Source: Earliella scabrosa (Eukaryota; Basidiomycota; Agaricomycetes; Polyporales; Polyporaceae). Taken from it: a stretch of DNA of 64,000 nt. The stretch is from positions 124,001-188,000 of the forward strand of contig JABYQQ010000026.1 of the NCBI GenBank assembly GCA_022605405.1. Reading direction: 5' to 3'. Below, in pieces: positions 24,217 through 33,976 of this stretch (position 1 is the first letter of the stretch; the number at the start of each line of letters is the position of its first letter). Made by a program: the position numbers and the translations under genes. The notes below the pieces were generated by a model that worked only from the letters and a program-made list of their open reading frames with translations, searched no databases and was not told the origin of the DNA.

Positions 24217-27200
24217 CTACAATCTCATATAAATCAATAAAGACATGACATATTCTCCAGAGGTCTGAAGTTTTTTAGCTGAATAATTTACAGTATTGCC
24301 ACAATACTGAACTTGGTCTTTAGTTGTAATACCATCATGGTACCAGATACCTCCAGATTGATCTACAAACCGACATACAAAGTGCTGGTTATGGTAGTAT
24401 ACTATCCCACAGAGTCTATACATTTGGTGTATCTCTGGTAGTGTTATCTGATTCTCTATAACTACTTTGTCTGTGGTGATAAATGCAATAATATTAGGGG
24501 CCTTCTCATATTTCTGTATCTTCTGCATTGATCTATCACACTGAGGACAAGCAGATGTGGTTTTCTGAATTGCAAGTGCATTATACCACTGCATGACTGA
24601 CTTTCCCTTATGGATTCCAAGTTTTGTAGGATGGTTTTTCCAGAAGTCAACATGACATGTCCATACCACTTTCTCATTCTTTGTAGTGACAGATTGATAC
24701 TCACAGGCTCTACATATATGATGCTCAAGGAGAATGGGTTCATTAATTGCAAGAGTGCTTCTGGTGAGACTATATATATCAGTGGGATTGCTACCTTTTG
24801 GACCAAGGTCAGCATTTTCTTGACCAAGTCTGAATCTGAACTGATCTCGAGCATGAACAATAGCTTTGCTTGAATCTTGGCACAAAGCCTGCTCAAATAA
24901 TATACCAAGATATTGTAGAGTAACACTCTGTTGAGAAATCACAGTTTTCCAGTTTTGCTGACATTCTGTATATACTGAAAGAAGAATAGTCAACAGGCTA
25001 TCATATGCACAGCTGTAGTTGACACAATCCCATGGAATTCCAATAAATTGCTCTCCAGAAGAATCTTGACTAGATTTTGCTTTCTTCACTGCTCTCTTTG
25101 GAGTCACCTCATCTTCATTGTGTCTTTTTCTCTTGTCTCTCACTTTGATCTCATGCTGAGTGGTTGTAGATACTGTGACTGGTTTTGAACCTTGTGCTGG
25201 CACAAATGCTGTAACTTTTCTCTTGAATTTCTGCGTAATATTTGTAGTATCCTGTTCATCAATTAATTCACTCTTCTTTGTATTATTGATCACAGTCCAT
25301 GGACTATCTTCTGTGACTGGCTCAATAGGGAATGGATTACTATGATCCCATTGAAGTGCTGCATGCAAGGAGTTCGGCATATGATTTTCACCCTTCCATT
25401 GTCTGAATGAATGAATGAGCTCATTTCTGGTTATCCCAACAACTTTTGGTGATATATTGCCTAAGTATCTGAGCTTGGTAATTTCATCTAGTAGCTCCAG
25501 CTCTCTGAACTCCTGTCTGAGACTGCCTGAGATACCTCCAGTCAGTTTACTAGAATCAAATGACTGTATGATAATAGTGCCTTCTACACTAGATCCCCTT
25601 GACAGACACGTGTACACTGACTGGTGAGACCTGCAGTTCTGTAAATCACATACATTATTTGGTCTGGTACGGCCCTGTGATGCAAAGTCTGTCATTGCAA
25701 AATTTGGCACTACTGGTACTTGATCACGGTTCACCTCAAGTATCATTCCATTGGGCAGCTTACATTTGATCTTCTTGCTTTGATGAGACAATGGAATCAC
25801 ATTCTGTGGTAACCCTGGCAATTTGATAGGCGTTGGTGCTGCAGTAAGCTTTACAAACAGAGTATCCAATGCAAATTGATTCTCTGAGATTGGTCTAGAT
25901 GTCCATCCCACTATTTCACCCTCAGCACCATTTGTCACACCACACTCTGTAGCCTCATTGACTTTGATCATTACAGGCATGCCTATACATAAATCAAGCC
26001 TGCCAGGATGATGCTCTGTCAAATGATGGGACAACTTCCAGAGTGTCTCTTGTAGTTCTGGATTGACAATATTGGTTGCCCTCCTAGGATTAACTCTTTT
26101 ACTCCTTTGTCTTTTGGTTAGATTGCTATCATCTGACTCTGAACCCAACTTGTCAATAGAATAAAATGAAACCAACTTCTGGTTACTTTCTTCAGCAAAC
26201 TTCTGACAACCAAGTTCATTAATCTTATCTCTGTAGGTGTTCCAAGAAGTGATTACAGAGACATTTCTAAATCTAGCCTGATTCAACTTAGGCTTGCCTT
26301 CACCCCTCCCAGCCACTCTAGACTGGATCAGTTGTATATCATCTGCAGTACATGCTTTATATCTCAAGTTCTCCAAGGCAGTCCGCAACTTTGCATCCTC
26401 AGGTGTTTGTGACTTCTGTCTCATATTCTCCTTAAGAATAACAACTGTAGTAAATTGGTGCCAGAGCGCTTTTCCAATTGATGCCTTTTGCTCTAGGTGA
26501 CTATGAGTTCTGTGAATCACTCTTCCAATCTCATGAGAATAGAAAGGCTTGCCACTAACTGGAGGTGGCAGTTGAGCAAAGTCCCCAGCAAATATCATAT
26601 TGATACCACCAAAGGGAGCACCATCATTCTTTAGAGCTGCACACATTTTGGCACATATGTTGTACATGCTACCACAGTCAAGCATGCTAACTTCATCCAT
26701 AAAAATATATTCCACATTCTGCAGTCTTGATCTGACTTGCAGAAGTGATGTGACAGATTCTGTAGTATCTTTCTGTCTGAATCCAAGTACTGAGTGATAT
26801 GTTGAGCCTCCTATAAGTGCAGCAGCAGAACCTGTAGGTGCTAGACACATGAATCTATAACTTTCCTTCCTCTCTGCAAAGAAATATGTCAATGCCTTGA
26901 TTACTTGGGATTTCCCTGTTCCTGCCATTCCCCCCAGATACATTTTCAGATGTTCACCACTGGGCTGCACAGCATGATTAGCCACAATTCTAAATGCTCT
27001 CTCTTGCTCTTCATTGAGGCTGTATTTCAATACAGTGTTATCTATGAGTTGCTGGGCTTCTGAATCTGTAGCTTGGAAATCTTTATGTAGAAAGTAGTTT
27101 TTGTCTATCAATTTCACAGCATCAATTTCATCATTTGATTGTGATGGTATTGAACTTTTCTTTTGCTTGATCTCAGCATCTCTTGTCTGTAGTATCTCTT

Positions 27201-30200
27201 GTCGTCTGCACTCTAGAATATTCCGCCAATCTGAGGCAGTGTGTTCTTGATTTACACTCAATTGTGACAGTGTCTGTTTGGGTCTCTCTCTAATATTATC
27301 ATGCAGTTTATCAAGCCAGCCAGAAGATCTCATAATATTCTCAGCCTGAGTCATTCTTGCCTGTCTTAGCAATTCTCCCCCACTAACATTGCTCCAACTA
27401 GCATCATTGACAAGTTCATGTTCTCTATCCTCCTGATATGTCTCACCATCAAAGATATATGCTTGTGTATCCATTTCATCCATTTCTTCTGAGCTCAAAT
27501 TAAACAGAGTTCTTCCACCTTTCTCTGCCTGTCTTCTTTGACTAGAGAAATCATCTCTGGCATCATTACACTCATATCTAATGTGGAAAAACTTCATAAT
27601 CTCTTTCTGTCTTTCAGTAAATGAATAGTCTGCAAATGTATCATCCCATGTGATATTCTCATGTAGCCTCAAGTCTTTGCCTGTTCTCCATGGCTTGAAT
27701 AATGTTAGCATTGTCATGCAATATTCTTCTCTACTGCCAGCATCTTTCCTGGGTAATGATCCTCCAATAAAGTTGGGCACAAATCCCTTGATTTCATCTA
27801 AGAGACATACTTCATGTGTATGTGCCTGGGGATGTTTGATGTGAAATGAGCAGTAGGCTGACTTCTTCTGTTTTGAATGTGACTGTTGAGATTCTTGTTC
27901 AAGCCTCTTATTTGATGCTGTAGTCAAGAGTAGTTCATCTTCAGATTCACTGTCTTTGCTATGCACAGCACCACCACACAGAGTCAAAGTTTCATATTCA
28001 CCCTCACTCATCTCTGCCACTTGAACTTCATCACAATCACTGTCCAATTTATGATAGTCCATGGTTGGTATCTGTTCATCAACATGATAAGTATCTTCAA
28101 ATTCACTGTCATCATTTTCAGCAGGCTGCTGAGGCTTTGTGACTTTCCTTCTGCTTTTTGGTATTAGTCTTTTATGGTTCAATCTAATCCAGTCATAGAC
28201 ACAAGTATTTTCATACTCTACTGGTCTCCAGATATAGTCTAGTACTGGTGACACAGGTACTACTCTTTTCTGCCCTGTATGATGTTGATCTTCCAGTGCA
28301 ACTACAACAGTGGACTTGCCTTTGTCAGCAATATTTACAGAATCTGTCCATGCCTGCATAACTTCATATACATAGCCTCTCCAATAGCATGCTCTAAATT
28401 GATGGCTGGTATAATGATCAGGGTGTTTTAGCAAATACATTGAGGCCATAGGTCCTCCAATCTCAGATGCAGCAGTAAGGGCATTTACAATCTTTGTGAT
28501 TAGGCTACGAGCTTTATCTTTCTTTGTTTTGACACTACCAATTAATTCTGTATTGCGCTCAAATACTTGCTGAACTGCTTGGAACATCACATGAGTTTTT
28601 AATGGTGTCTTTGTAATATAATCTGCAACATATGCAATGACAGACTTTATTGCAGTACCTGATAGAAGACTTGTTACATCATGGTTGCAGCGGAGCAAAT
28701 ATGACACTGCTGGAGTAAATGTGTTCAACCATGCCTCTCCCTTCTTCATGATCAGAGCTCCTGACTCTGGATCCACTTGGGTGGATGCATATGTGTCACG
28801 AGGAAATCTAGCCTTGCAGGTTTTGGTTATTGGATCAGTGCATCCTCTATTATCAACCTCTTGTCTGCCACTATTTTTTGCTCCTTTGGGTACAGCAGAA
28901 CTTTTACTCCTAGTGGTACAATGGTGAACATTAGACAGGTACAGAATTTCATCCACTTCATGTGTATAGTTCTGCCACCATGCTTTGTACTTTTCACATG
29001 CATCACACTGAGGCAGTTCATCATGGTCACACTTGGGTGGAGGAATCTGAGGGAGAGTTTCTGTAGGGGGCACATGAAATGGATTTTTCACTTTTTGCTC
29101 ATCAAGTCTAGATGCCACATCTCCCATATCTCCATTGATGAATTCACCCATATGCACACTTTCAAGATACTCTACCATGGCTTTCTGAAAGTCTGAATGA
29201 GGGTCCATAATTCTATCTCTAATCTCCTGAGGGGTCATGGAGTTCTGAATCCATAGTAACATATGGAGATGGAGAGTAAGTCTGCCTTGTTGCTCTACAG
29301 TCCCATAGTATCCTGATGTTTTACCATATATTCCAGGTTCATCTTTGCCTACACCAAGCACATGCTTAATAAATAGGTCCACCATGAGCTTGAAAAACCT
29401 TGCACCAGCAACTGGATTATTAGCAATCAGTTGTAGTCTTTCATTATGATCTCTAAACTTGGGGACAAAATTTTCATTAGTGTCTGCAAAGTAGAGTGCA
29501 ATAGGATGCTTCACATCTGCTGGTGCAAATGTTATAAACCATGAAGGGGCTCCCAAGTATGAGACCAATGACCATATTTCATTGCGCATATATTTTTTAC
29601 TGGTGATTGAACCTTGAACTTTATAGTTTACATGGTCCAGATCATTTAGCAATTGGAAGGCCTGTTTCTCCTCCTCAGATTCAGGCTTGACTGGACCTGT
29701 TTTCAATTTTTCAATAATGCTACTTAGTATGTCTGGTTTGAGATTTAATATTCTATCTGCAATATCATTGAATCTATTTTTGTCTGCAAGTAAATAACCT
29801 CCTGTGGTGGATTTTTTGATCTGCTCATGGTTTAATGCAACTAGGGGAAATAATGGCTCTAGTTGAAATCTTTTGTCATGATACATCAACAACTGTTGCT
29901 TTCTTTTCTCTTCAGAAACTGGTCTTACTCCATGAATATTTTTCAGTCCACCTAGACCATAAGGGAATAACCAGGGGAACATCTGAGGATATAGCTGAGG
30001 ATTGTCATACAGACTTTCAGGATTCTCAGCTTGTCCTATCCCCAATGCTTTGCCTCCTGATTTAAAATGGTCTACTGCTCTTGCAGTAACTTCATATGGT
30101 CTCAGCTTACCCAGATTCTCTAGATTGGCACCAGTAAGTCCATGTACAATAAAGGGACAGTCTCCAGTATCAGTTCCCTCATTATCTTCAGTATTGTTAA

Positions 30201-32016
30201 CTGCTGTTGACTCTGGATCTGGATTAGAGGCCATGCTGTGGGAGTAATTGACAATAACAGGTGGTTCATCTTCAGGATACTGAGCAAGATTCTCATATGA
30301 TATATCAATATCAGCATAATCTGAGTGATTTAGCTTGAGCCATTCTAATGCTTTAGCAACTTTGTTGCGACGTACAAGCATTGGTGTTCTGGCAAATTCT
30401 TTAGTTGTGGGGGCATTAGGACCAATATACAAAAATGCCAGAACATCATCAAGCTCTTCTCTGGCAGGGGGCAAAGCTTGATAAATTTTGGGCATAGGAA
30501 GTGAATGACTTACTACATTAGCTTTCATTTTTGACATGCCAGACATATGAACTTTGACAATACACATATTATGCTTTACTCGTGAAATAATCATTTTCTC
30601 TGTCCAGCTAAGACCCTGTAGTGCTGGAGGTACTTCACCAATCCATAGTCCATTAGCTAGACTGTCCACTGGTAGCTTTCCATTTTGAAGTTCCTTTAAG
30701 CATGATGTGCATATATCATTACAATGAGGTAGTAACACTGGCCCAGGTATTTCTATAACTGGATCATTCACAGAAAATCTTTCTTGTCTAGTCACCAATC
30801 CTCTGGCTAGTAGTAAATCTCTATCAAACTCTGCACAGTCTAGTTTTTGAAGTTGAGTGCCTGAAGTCAGTAATCCACACACTGCACAGCCAGACTCTAG
30901 GAAATTTGCAACTTGTACATCTTTTGCAAACCCTGCAATTATACTTTCTACATTACTATGACTAGCAGGCTTAGGAGGAAATTGAGTTTCAATATTGAGA
31001 ATCTTTGTTTTCTGTCTATGTCTACTTTCTTTTTGTCTTTGCTTGTCAGTTTTTGGAATATCTACAGAGACAAATACTGACACAAAATCAGAACAGTTTG
31101 TGCAATTATGTTGAAGAACCTCTGCCAATATTTTGTCCTTTTTCATGTGGTTATTCACCTGTAGCAGAGAATGGTACATGGAAATGCTCAGTAATTGTAC
31201 TCTGGTAAGTTTGGGGCCAAGTATTGCCATGGGCATATTAACTAGAACACTTGTATCACTTGGTTGAATGTTAGCAGCAGGTATGTATGATCCAAATTTA
31301 TAGTTTTTACTACTATCCAGTTGACCTGCAACAACATATGGACATAGATCTACATAAGACCATATTTTGGCATTATTTCTAGAGCCCACAACAGGACCTC
31401 CACCCAACAATACATCATCATACTTACTAGGAGTGTTACTCTGCAAGCCACTTGTAACTACTTTATTGCCAGATGAACCCTGTATATATATTCTCTGCAT
31501 AAGAGCTTTATAGTTATGGGCATAGTGAGCATTTCTCTCACAAGTCAATCTAACTTTGGCAACAAGAAGTGCAACATTTTTAAACCAGGCACTTAAAGAT
31601 AAAGTGATATCTAGATAGCCTGGAAAATACCAATGCTGTCTTGTGACAAGCACCACAGGGTCTGAAGAACACACTGATTCTGAAGAACACACTGATAGGG
31701 ATAGGCTTGTCAAGAGGGTGCCTTCCAAACCCCTGACAGGACTTTTTGATAGGGAGTCTGTCACAATGGCCCTACCCACAAGGGGCACAGAACTTGCTAT
31801 AAGGGTGTCTGCTGTAACCCTGCCCACAAGGGGCACAGAACTTGCCATGAGGGTGTCTGTTATACCCTTGTTCTGCATAAGCAGAACAGCTCTAGTGGAT
31901 ATAGTATCAGTCTGTATATGAACTGACAGCAGCAAAACCTGCAGCCAACAGTACACAAGAACCCAGTTCTGGATGTACTGAAGGCTGGTCAATGCTCTGC
32001 TGAATGATGATTTCAT
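24217..32016 (-). CDS. Helitron-like Rep/helicase with C-terminal USP-like peptidase domain (2599 aa)
   Basis: One uninterrupted ORF without introns. Approximate residues: 430-580, a Cys-rich segment of the kind preceding fungal Helitron Rep domains; 670-940, Helitron-like N domain ending in the HUH metal motif HLHMLLW (about 915); about 1130, YVADYITK, the two-tyrosine Rep motif; 1640-2200, PIF1-type helicase with Walker A GGMAGTGKSQ (about 1699), Walker B FMDEVSMLD (about 1775) and GDFAQLPPP (about 1812). The last ~270 residues contain NYSCAYDSL (about 2335) and YHNQHFVCRF...WYHDG (about 2542), resembling the Cys and His boxes of ubiquitin-specific proteases. Known role: nick and unwind DNA for rolling-circle transposition. 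Both Rep tyrosines and both Walker motifs are present, so it may be active. Codon use is strongly AT-rich, unlike all neighbours. The N-terminus contains short tandem repeats (31660-31860), so the true start could be further in. Confidence 0.9.
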   Translation of the reverse strand: MKSSFSRALTSLQYIQNWVLVYCWLQVLLLSVHIQTDTISTRAVLLMQNKGITDTLMASSVPLVGRVTADTLIASSVPLVGRAIVTDSLSKSPVRGLEGTLLTSLSLSVCSSESVCSSDPVVLVTRQHWYFPGYLDITLSLSAWFKNVALLVAKVRLTCERNAHYAHNYKALMQRIYIQGSSGNKVVTSGLQSNTPSKYDDVLLGGGPVVGSRNNAKIWSYVDLCPYVVAGQLDSSKNYKFGSYIPAANIQPSDTSVLVNMPMAILGPKLTRVQLLSISMYHSLLQVNNHMKKDKILAEVLQHNCTNCSDFVSVFVSVDIPKTDKQRQKESRHRQKTKILNIETQFPPKPASHSNVESIIAGFAKDVQVANFLESGCAVCGLLTSGTQLQKLDCAEFDRDLLLARGLVTRQERFSVNDPVIEIPGPVLLPHCNDICTSCLKELQNGKLPVDSLANGLWIGEVPPALQGLSWTEKMIISRVKHNMCIVKVHMSGMSKMKANVVSHSLPMPKIYQALPPAREELDDVLAFLYIGPNAPTTKEFARTPMLVRRNKVAKALEWLKLNHSDYADIDISYENLAQYPEDEPPVIVNYSHSMASNPDPESTAVNNTEDNEGTDTGDCPFIVHGLTGANLENLGKLRPYEVTARAVDHFKSGGKALGIGQAENPESLYDNPQLYPQMFPWLFPYGLGGLKNIHGVRPVSEEKRKQQLLMYHDKRFQLEPLFPLVALNHEQIKKSTTGGYLLADKNRFNDIADRILNLKPDILSSIIEKLKTGPVKPESEEEKQAFQLLNDLDHVNYKVQGSITSKKYMRNEIWSLVSYLGAPSWFITFAPADVKHPIALYFADTNENFVPKFRDHNERLQLIANNPVAGARFFKLMVDLFIKHVLGVGKDEPGIYGKTSGYYGTVEQQGRLTLHLHMLLWIQNSMTPQEIRDRIMDPHSDFQKAMVEYLESVHMGEFINGDMGDVASRLDEQKVKNPFHVPPTETLPQIPPPKCDHDELPQCDACEKYKAWWQNYTHEVDEILYLSNVHHCTTRSKSSAVPKGAKNSGRQEVDNRGCTDPITKTCKARFPRDTYASTQVDPESGALIMKKGEAWLNTFTPAVSYLLRCNHDVTSLLSGTAIKSVIAYVADYITKTPLKTHVMFQAVQQVFERNTELIGSVKTKKDKARSLITKIVNALTAASEIGGPMASMYLLKHPDHYTSHQFRACYWRGYVYEVMQAWTDSVNIADKGKSTVVVALEDQHHTGQKRVVPVSPVLDYIWRPVEYENTCVYDWIRLNHKRLIPKSRRKVTKPQQPAENDDSEFEDTYHVDEQIPTMDYHKLDSDCDEVQVAEMSEGEYETLTLCGGAVHSKDSESEDELLLTTASNKRLEQESQQSHSKQKKSAYCSFHIKHPQAHTHEVCLLDEIKGFVPNFIGGSLPRKDAGSREEYCMTMLTLFKPWRTGKDLRLHENITWDDTFADYSFTERQKEIMKFFHIRYECNDARDDFSSQRRQAEKGGRTLFNLSSEEMDEMDTQAYIFDGETYQEDREHELVNDASWSNVSGGELLRQARMTQAENIMRSSGWLDKLHDNIRERPKQTLSQLSVNQEHTASDWRNILECRRQEILQTRDAEIKQKKSSIPSQSNDEIDAVKLIDKNYFLHKDFQATDSEAQQLIDNTVLKYSLNEEQERAFRIVANHAVQPSGEHLKMYLGGMAGTGKSQVIKALTYFFAERKESYRFMCLAPTGSAAALIGGSTYHSVLGFRQKDTTESVTSLLQVRSRLQNVEYIFMDEVSMLDCGSMYNICAKMCAALKNDGAPFGGINMIFAGDFAQLPPPVSGKPFYSHEIGRVIHRTHSHLEQKASIGKALWHQFTTVVILKENMRQKSQTPEDAKLRTALENLRYKACTADDIQLIQSRVAGRGEGKPKLNQARFRNVSVITSWNTYRDKINELGCQKFAEESNQKLVSFYSIDKLGSESDDSNLTKRQRSKRVNPRRATNIVNPELQETLWKLSHHLTEHHPGRLDLCIGMPVMIKVNEATECGVTNGAEGEIVGWTSRPISENQFALDTLFVKLTAAPTPIKLPGLPQNVIPLSHQSKKIKCKLPNGMILEVNRDQVPVVPNFAMTDFASQGRTRPNNVCDLQNCRSHQSVYTCLSRGSSVEGTIIIQSFDSSKLTGGISGSLRQEFRELELLDEITKLRYLGNISPKVVGITRNELIHSFRQWKGENHMPNSLHAALQWDHSNPFPIEPVTEDSPWTVINNTKKSELIDEQDTTNITQKFKRKVTAFVPAQGSKPVTVSTTTQHEIKVRDKRKRHNEDEVTPKRAVKKAKSSQDSSGEQFIGIPWDCVNYSCAYDSLLTILLSVYTECQQNWKTVISQQSVTLQYLGILFEQALCQDSSKAIVHARDQFRFRLGQENADLGPKGSNPTDIYSLTRSTLAINEPILLEHHICRACEYQSVTTKNEKVVWTCHVDFWKNHPTKLGIHKGKSVMQWYNALAIQKTTSACPQCDRSMQKIQKYEKAPNIIAFITTDKVVIENQITLPEIHQMYRLCGIVYYHNQHFVCRFVDQSGGIWYHDGITTKDQVQYCGNTVNYSAKKLQTSGEYVMSLLIYMRL
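31660..31860. repeat. Short tandem repeats inside the N-terminal coding part of the Helitron-like ORF
   Basis: An 18-bp unit TCTGAAGAACACACTGAT is duplicated at about 31661-31696. A unit of about 57 bp containing CACAAGGGGCACAGAACTTG is duplicated at about 31775-31860. Both keep the reading frame and give the repeated SSVPLVGR segments of the protein. Confidence 0.7.
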
Positions 32017-32524
32017 GGCTAGGAGATAGAGTGGTGTGATGTAGTGGGTGGAGGGTGGAGGAACTGAAGAAGAGTGAAGTTGGACCAGGAAAGTTCAACA
32101 TAGAGTCACATGACCTATAAACAAGTCACATGTCTGGCTACAGCAGTGTACTGCATGTGATGATTTGGTTATTGGTTATTGTATTAGATGGGTAATTTAT
32201 TCAAATAGAGCTATAAAATGCGAACAGAATGATATATAATACATGGTGATAGCACCACATAGTAAGAAGTTATTGAAGTAGTACAGTAGCAGTGACAATG
32301 TCACAGTGTGATGTCACGCGTCAAAAAAGCGCCCAAAACCGCCCAAAACAGCGTCTAAGTGGTGGCTGTGCTATGGGCGCTTATTTGGCGCTTACATGTA
32401 CTTATCTGGTAAGTAACTCTACTTACTACTGTAAGCTGAGTTTCAATGGTGTTCCCACGGGTGAGGATCATTGTGACATCTGTCTGGCTGGAGTCTGGCT
32501 GCATAAAGAACGATTTCTTCGTAC

Positions 32525-32536
32525 CTCATCAATCGT
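32525..32536 (-). repeat. 12-bp inverted repeat at the high end of the Helitron-like block
   Basis: Inverted partner of 24157-24168. It sits at the end of a coding-like exon of the neighbouring gene, which would be cut off here if this is the insertion border. Confidence 0.45.
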
Positions 32537-33504
32537 AATAGTGCTCCCCACCGACGGGGCAAGGGCGATAGTACCGCTCGAACGCCCGGCTGGAAGGTGT
32601 GTAACGATGGAATAGGGCCCGCACACGACTGTCCACCTTGGCTTTAACAATGTCCCCAGAGTATGGAGCCATGTTGCTGTTCACAGAGGGTTGGGGAACG
32701 TGGGGGGTGGTGACCAGGACGCGCATGTTCAAGTCGACGTGGCGCTTAGTCCTCTCGTTGCCGGTGTGTGTGGTTCTGTTTTCCAACCGGCGCACCACGC
32801 ACCTCACGCCCTCTCTCCTTTCCCCTACAAGCATTGAGACTATGTTTATGTATCGTTATATCTTTATTCTGAAAGCAATAGTGGGCCTTGTGGTCACTTA
32901 GAGCGGCGGCGATCCCACAGCACAACTCCCCCTCCAACAACCATTCCCCGTGAGCGGCCTCGCAACCTCACCAGCCTTACCCTCTCAAGCTCCCTACACT
33001 CTCACCACCCCCAGTTCCCTCATGGTCATATTCAACCAGCGACGTAGCCTCTACACCTCACGTCAGTCTCTCCCTCACACCGGGGGAAGGGCGTGTTCAC
33101 GTACCCCTCGGATCTCCTTGGGAGTGTATCTTTTCAGATCATTGCGCCCGAAGTATTTGAACAGCTCCTTCGCGGTAGACTCCACGAACTTGATTTGCTG
33201 CGGCCCGTCGCCGGCTTGGACGAACTCGATGTATTGCCCGAGCTTTGGCCACACGAACATTTGCCATATTGTTAGGTTGGGGGGTGGACATCCGGGGAGC
33301 ACATGGACGGGACGCTCCATCGGCGCAGTGGTAGCCGCAGTGGTAGCTGGAGTAGGATAGAGTGACGGGATGGCGGCCAAGAGCAATGTAAGAGGTTTGG
33401 GAGTCCGGGAGTGCGTCGCTCTCGGAGTTGGTTCTCGGAAACATCCGCGCCGGGGTTCGGCTCTTCCAAGAAATCGAGGTGGCAGACACAGCGCGCACTT
33501 GCAT
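32529..33504 (-). CDS. Coding-like gene of unresolved splicing, possibly cut by the Helitron-like insertion
   Basis: Several segments look coding but I could not join them with confidence. One frame at about 33504-33320 has an ATG and polar, S/T-rich sequence. Another at about 33275-33105 includes MFVWPKLGQYIEFVQAGDG and STAKELFKYFGRND. A short piece at about 33055-33015 is RLRRWLNMTMRELG. The last, at about 32800-32529, includes MRVLVTTPHVPQPS and GDIVKAKVDSRVRALFHRY. The final segment ends exactly at the 12-bp repeat proposed as the border of the Helitron-like element, so the native 3' end may be missing. No family recognised. Upstream lies a duplicated segment (33608-33897). Confidence 0.33.
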
Positions 33505-33607
33505 ATTCGCTGCACCACGGTCCCCAATCCATATGCAGCGGACACTCAGTCGGACGATGTCGCAGCTCGCCGCCCCTCAGCCGGCCGGTCGGGGCAGCGT
33601 GGTGTAT

Positions 33608-33897
33608 TCATCGTAGCACTCCCGGTGGAAGAGGTCGTAGGTAACGAGCAGAAGGGTTACATTAAGTGGGACCGCAACTAAATGGTTCCACGCCGGCATA
33701 AGGTAGGGGACGAGAGTGTGGCAACAATATCAGAACGCGGGCCGCTCCCGGTCGCGGGCTAGCTACGTCGTAGCACACTCGGCCGTAGAGGAAATAGGTA
33801 ACGAGCGCAAGGTTTGCTTTAGGTGTGAGTCGTGACAGAAATTAAAGGGGGGCGCGCGCGCGTAAGGTAGAGAATGAGAGTGTCGCAACAGTATGCA
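33608..33897. repeat. Degenerate tandem duplication (about 130 bp unit, 160 bp spacing)
   Basis: Copy 1 (about 33608-33735) and copy 2 (about 33768-33897) share blocks such as CGTAGCAC, TAGGTAACGAGC, TAAGGTAG and GAGAGTGT.GCAACA in the same order. It lies between two minus-strand genes, in what would be the promoter of the unresolved gene. Confidence 0.55.
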
Positions 33898-33976
33898 GGA
33901 ATATAACGCACTAAGCTAAGGCGGGGCATTCATCGCAGAGGGAGTGTGTGTATTGGGTGGGCTTACGTGAGTCCGT

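Larger units (their letters stand above)
24157..32536 (-). mobile_element. Nested AT-rich Helitron-like element (approximate limits)
   Basis: A block far richer in A+T than its surroundings and almost filled by one long Rep/helicase ORF. The limits given are a 12-bp inverted match, ACGATTGATGAG, at 24157-24168 and on the minus strand at 32536-32525. I could not find the canonical Helitron ends (5' TC and 3' CTRR with hairpin) at either side, so the borders are tentative. No target duplication is visible, as expected for rolling-circle elements. Helentron/Helitron2-type elements can have short inverted ends, which might apply here. Confidence 0.6.

Noticed and set aside
32298..32305. A third GTCACAGT, suggesting another insertion boundary
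   Set aside because: It sits in the leader of the Helitron-like ORF inside a GTGACA/GTCAC-rich stretch with no terminal repeat beside it, so it is most likely chance.
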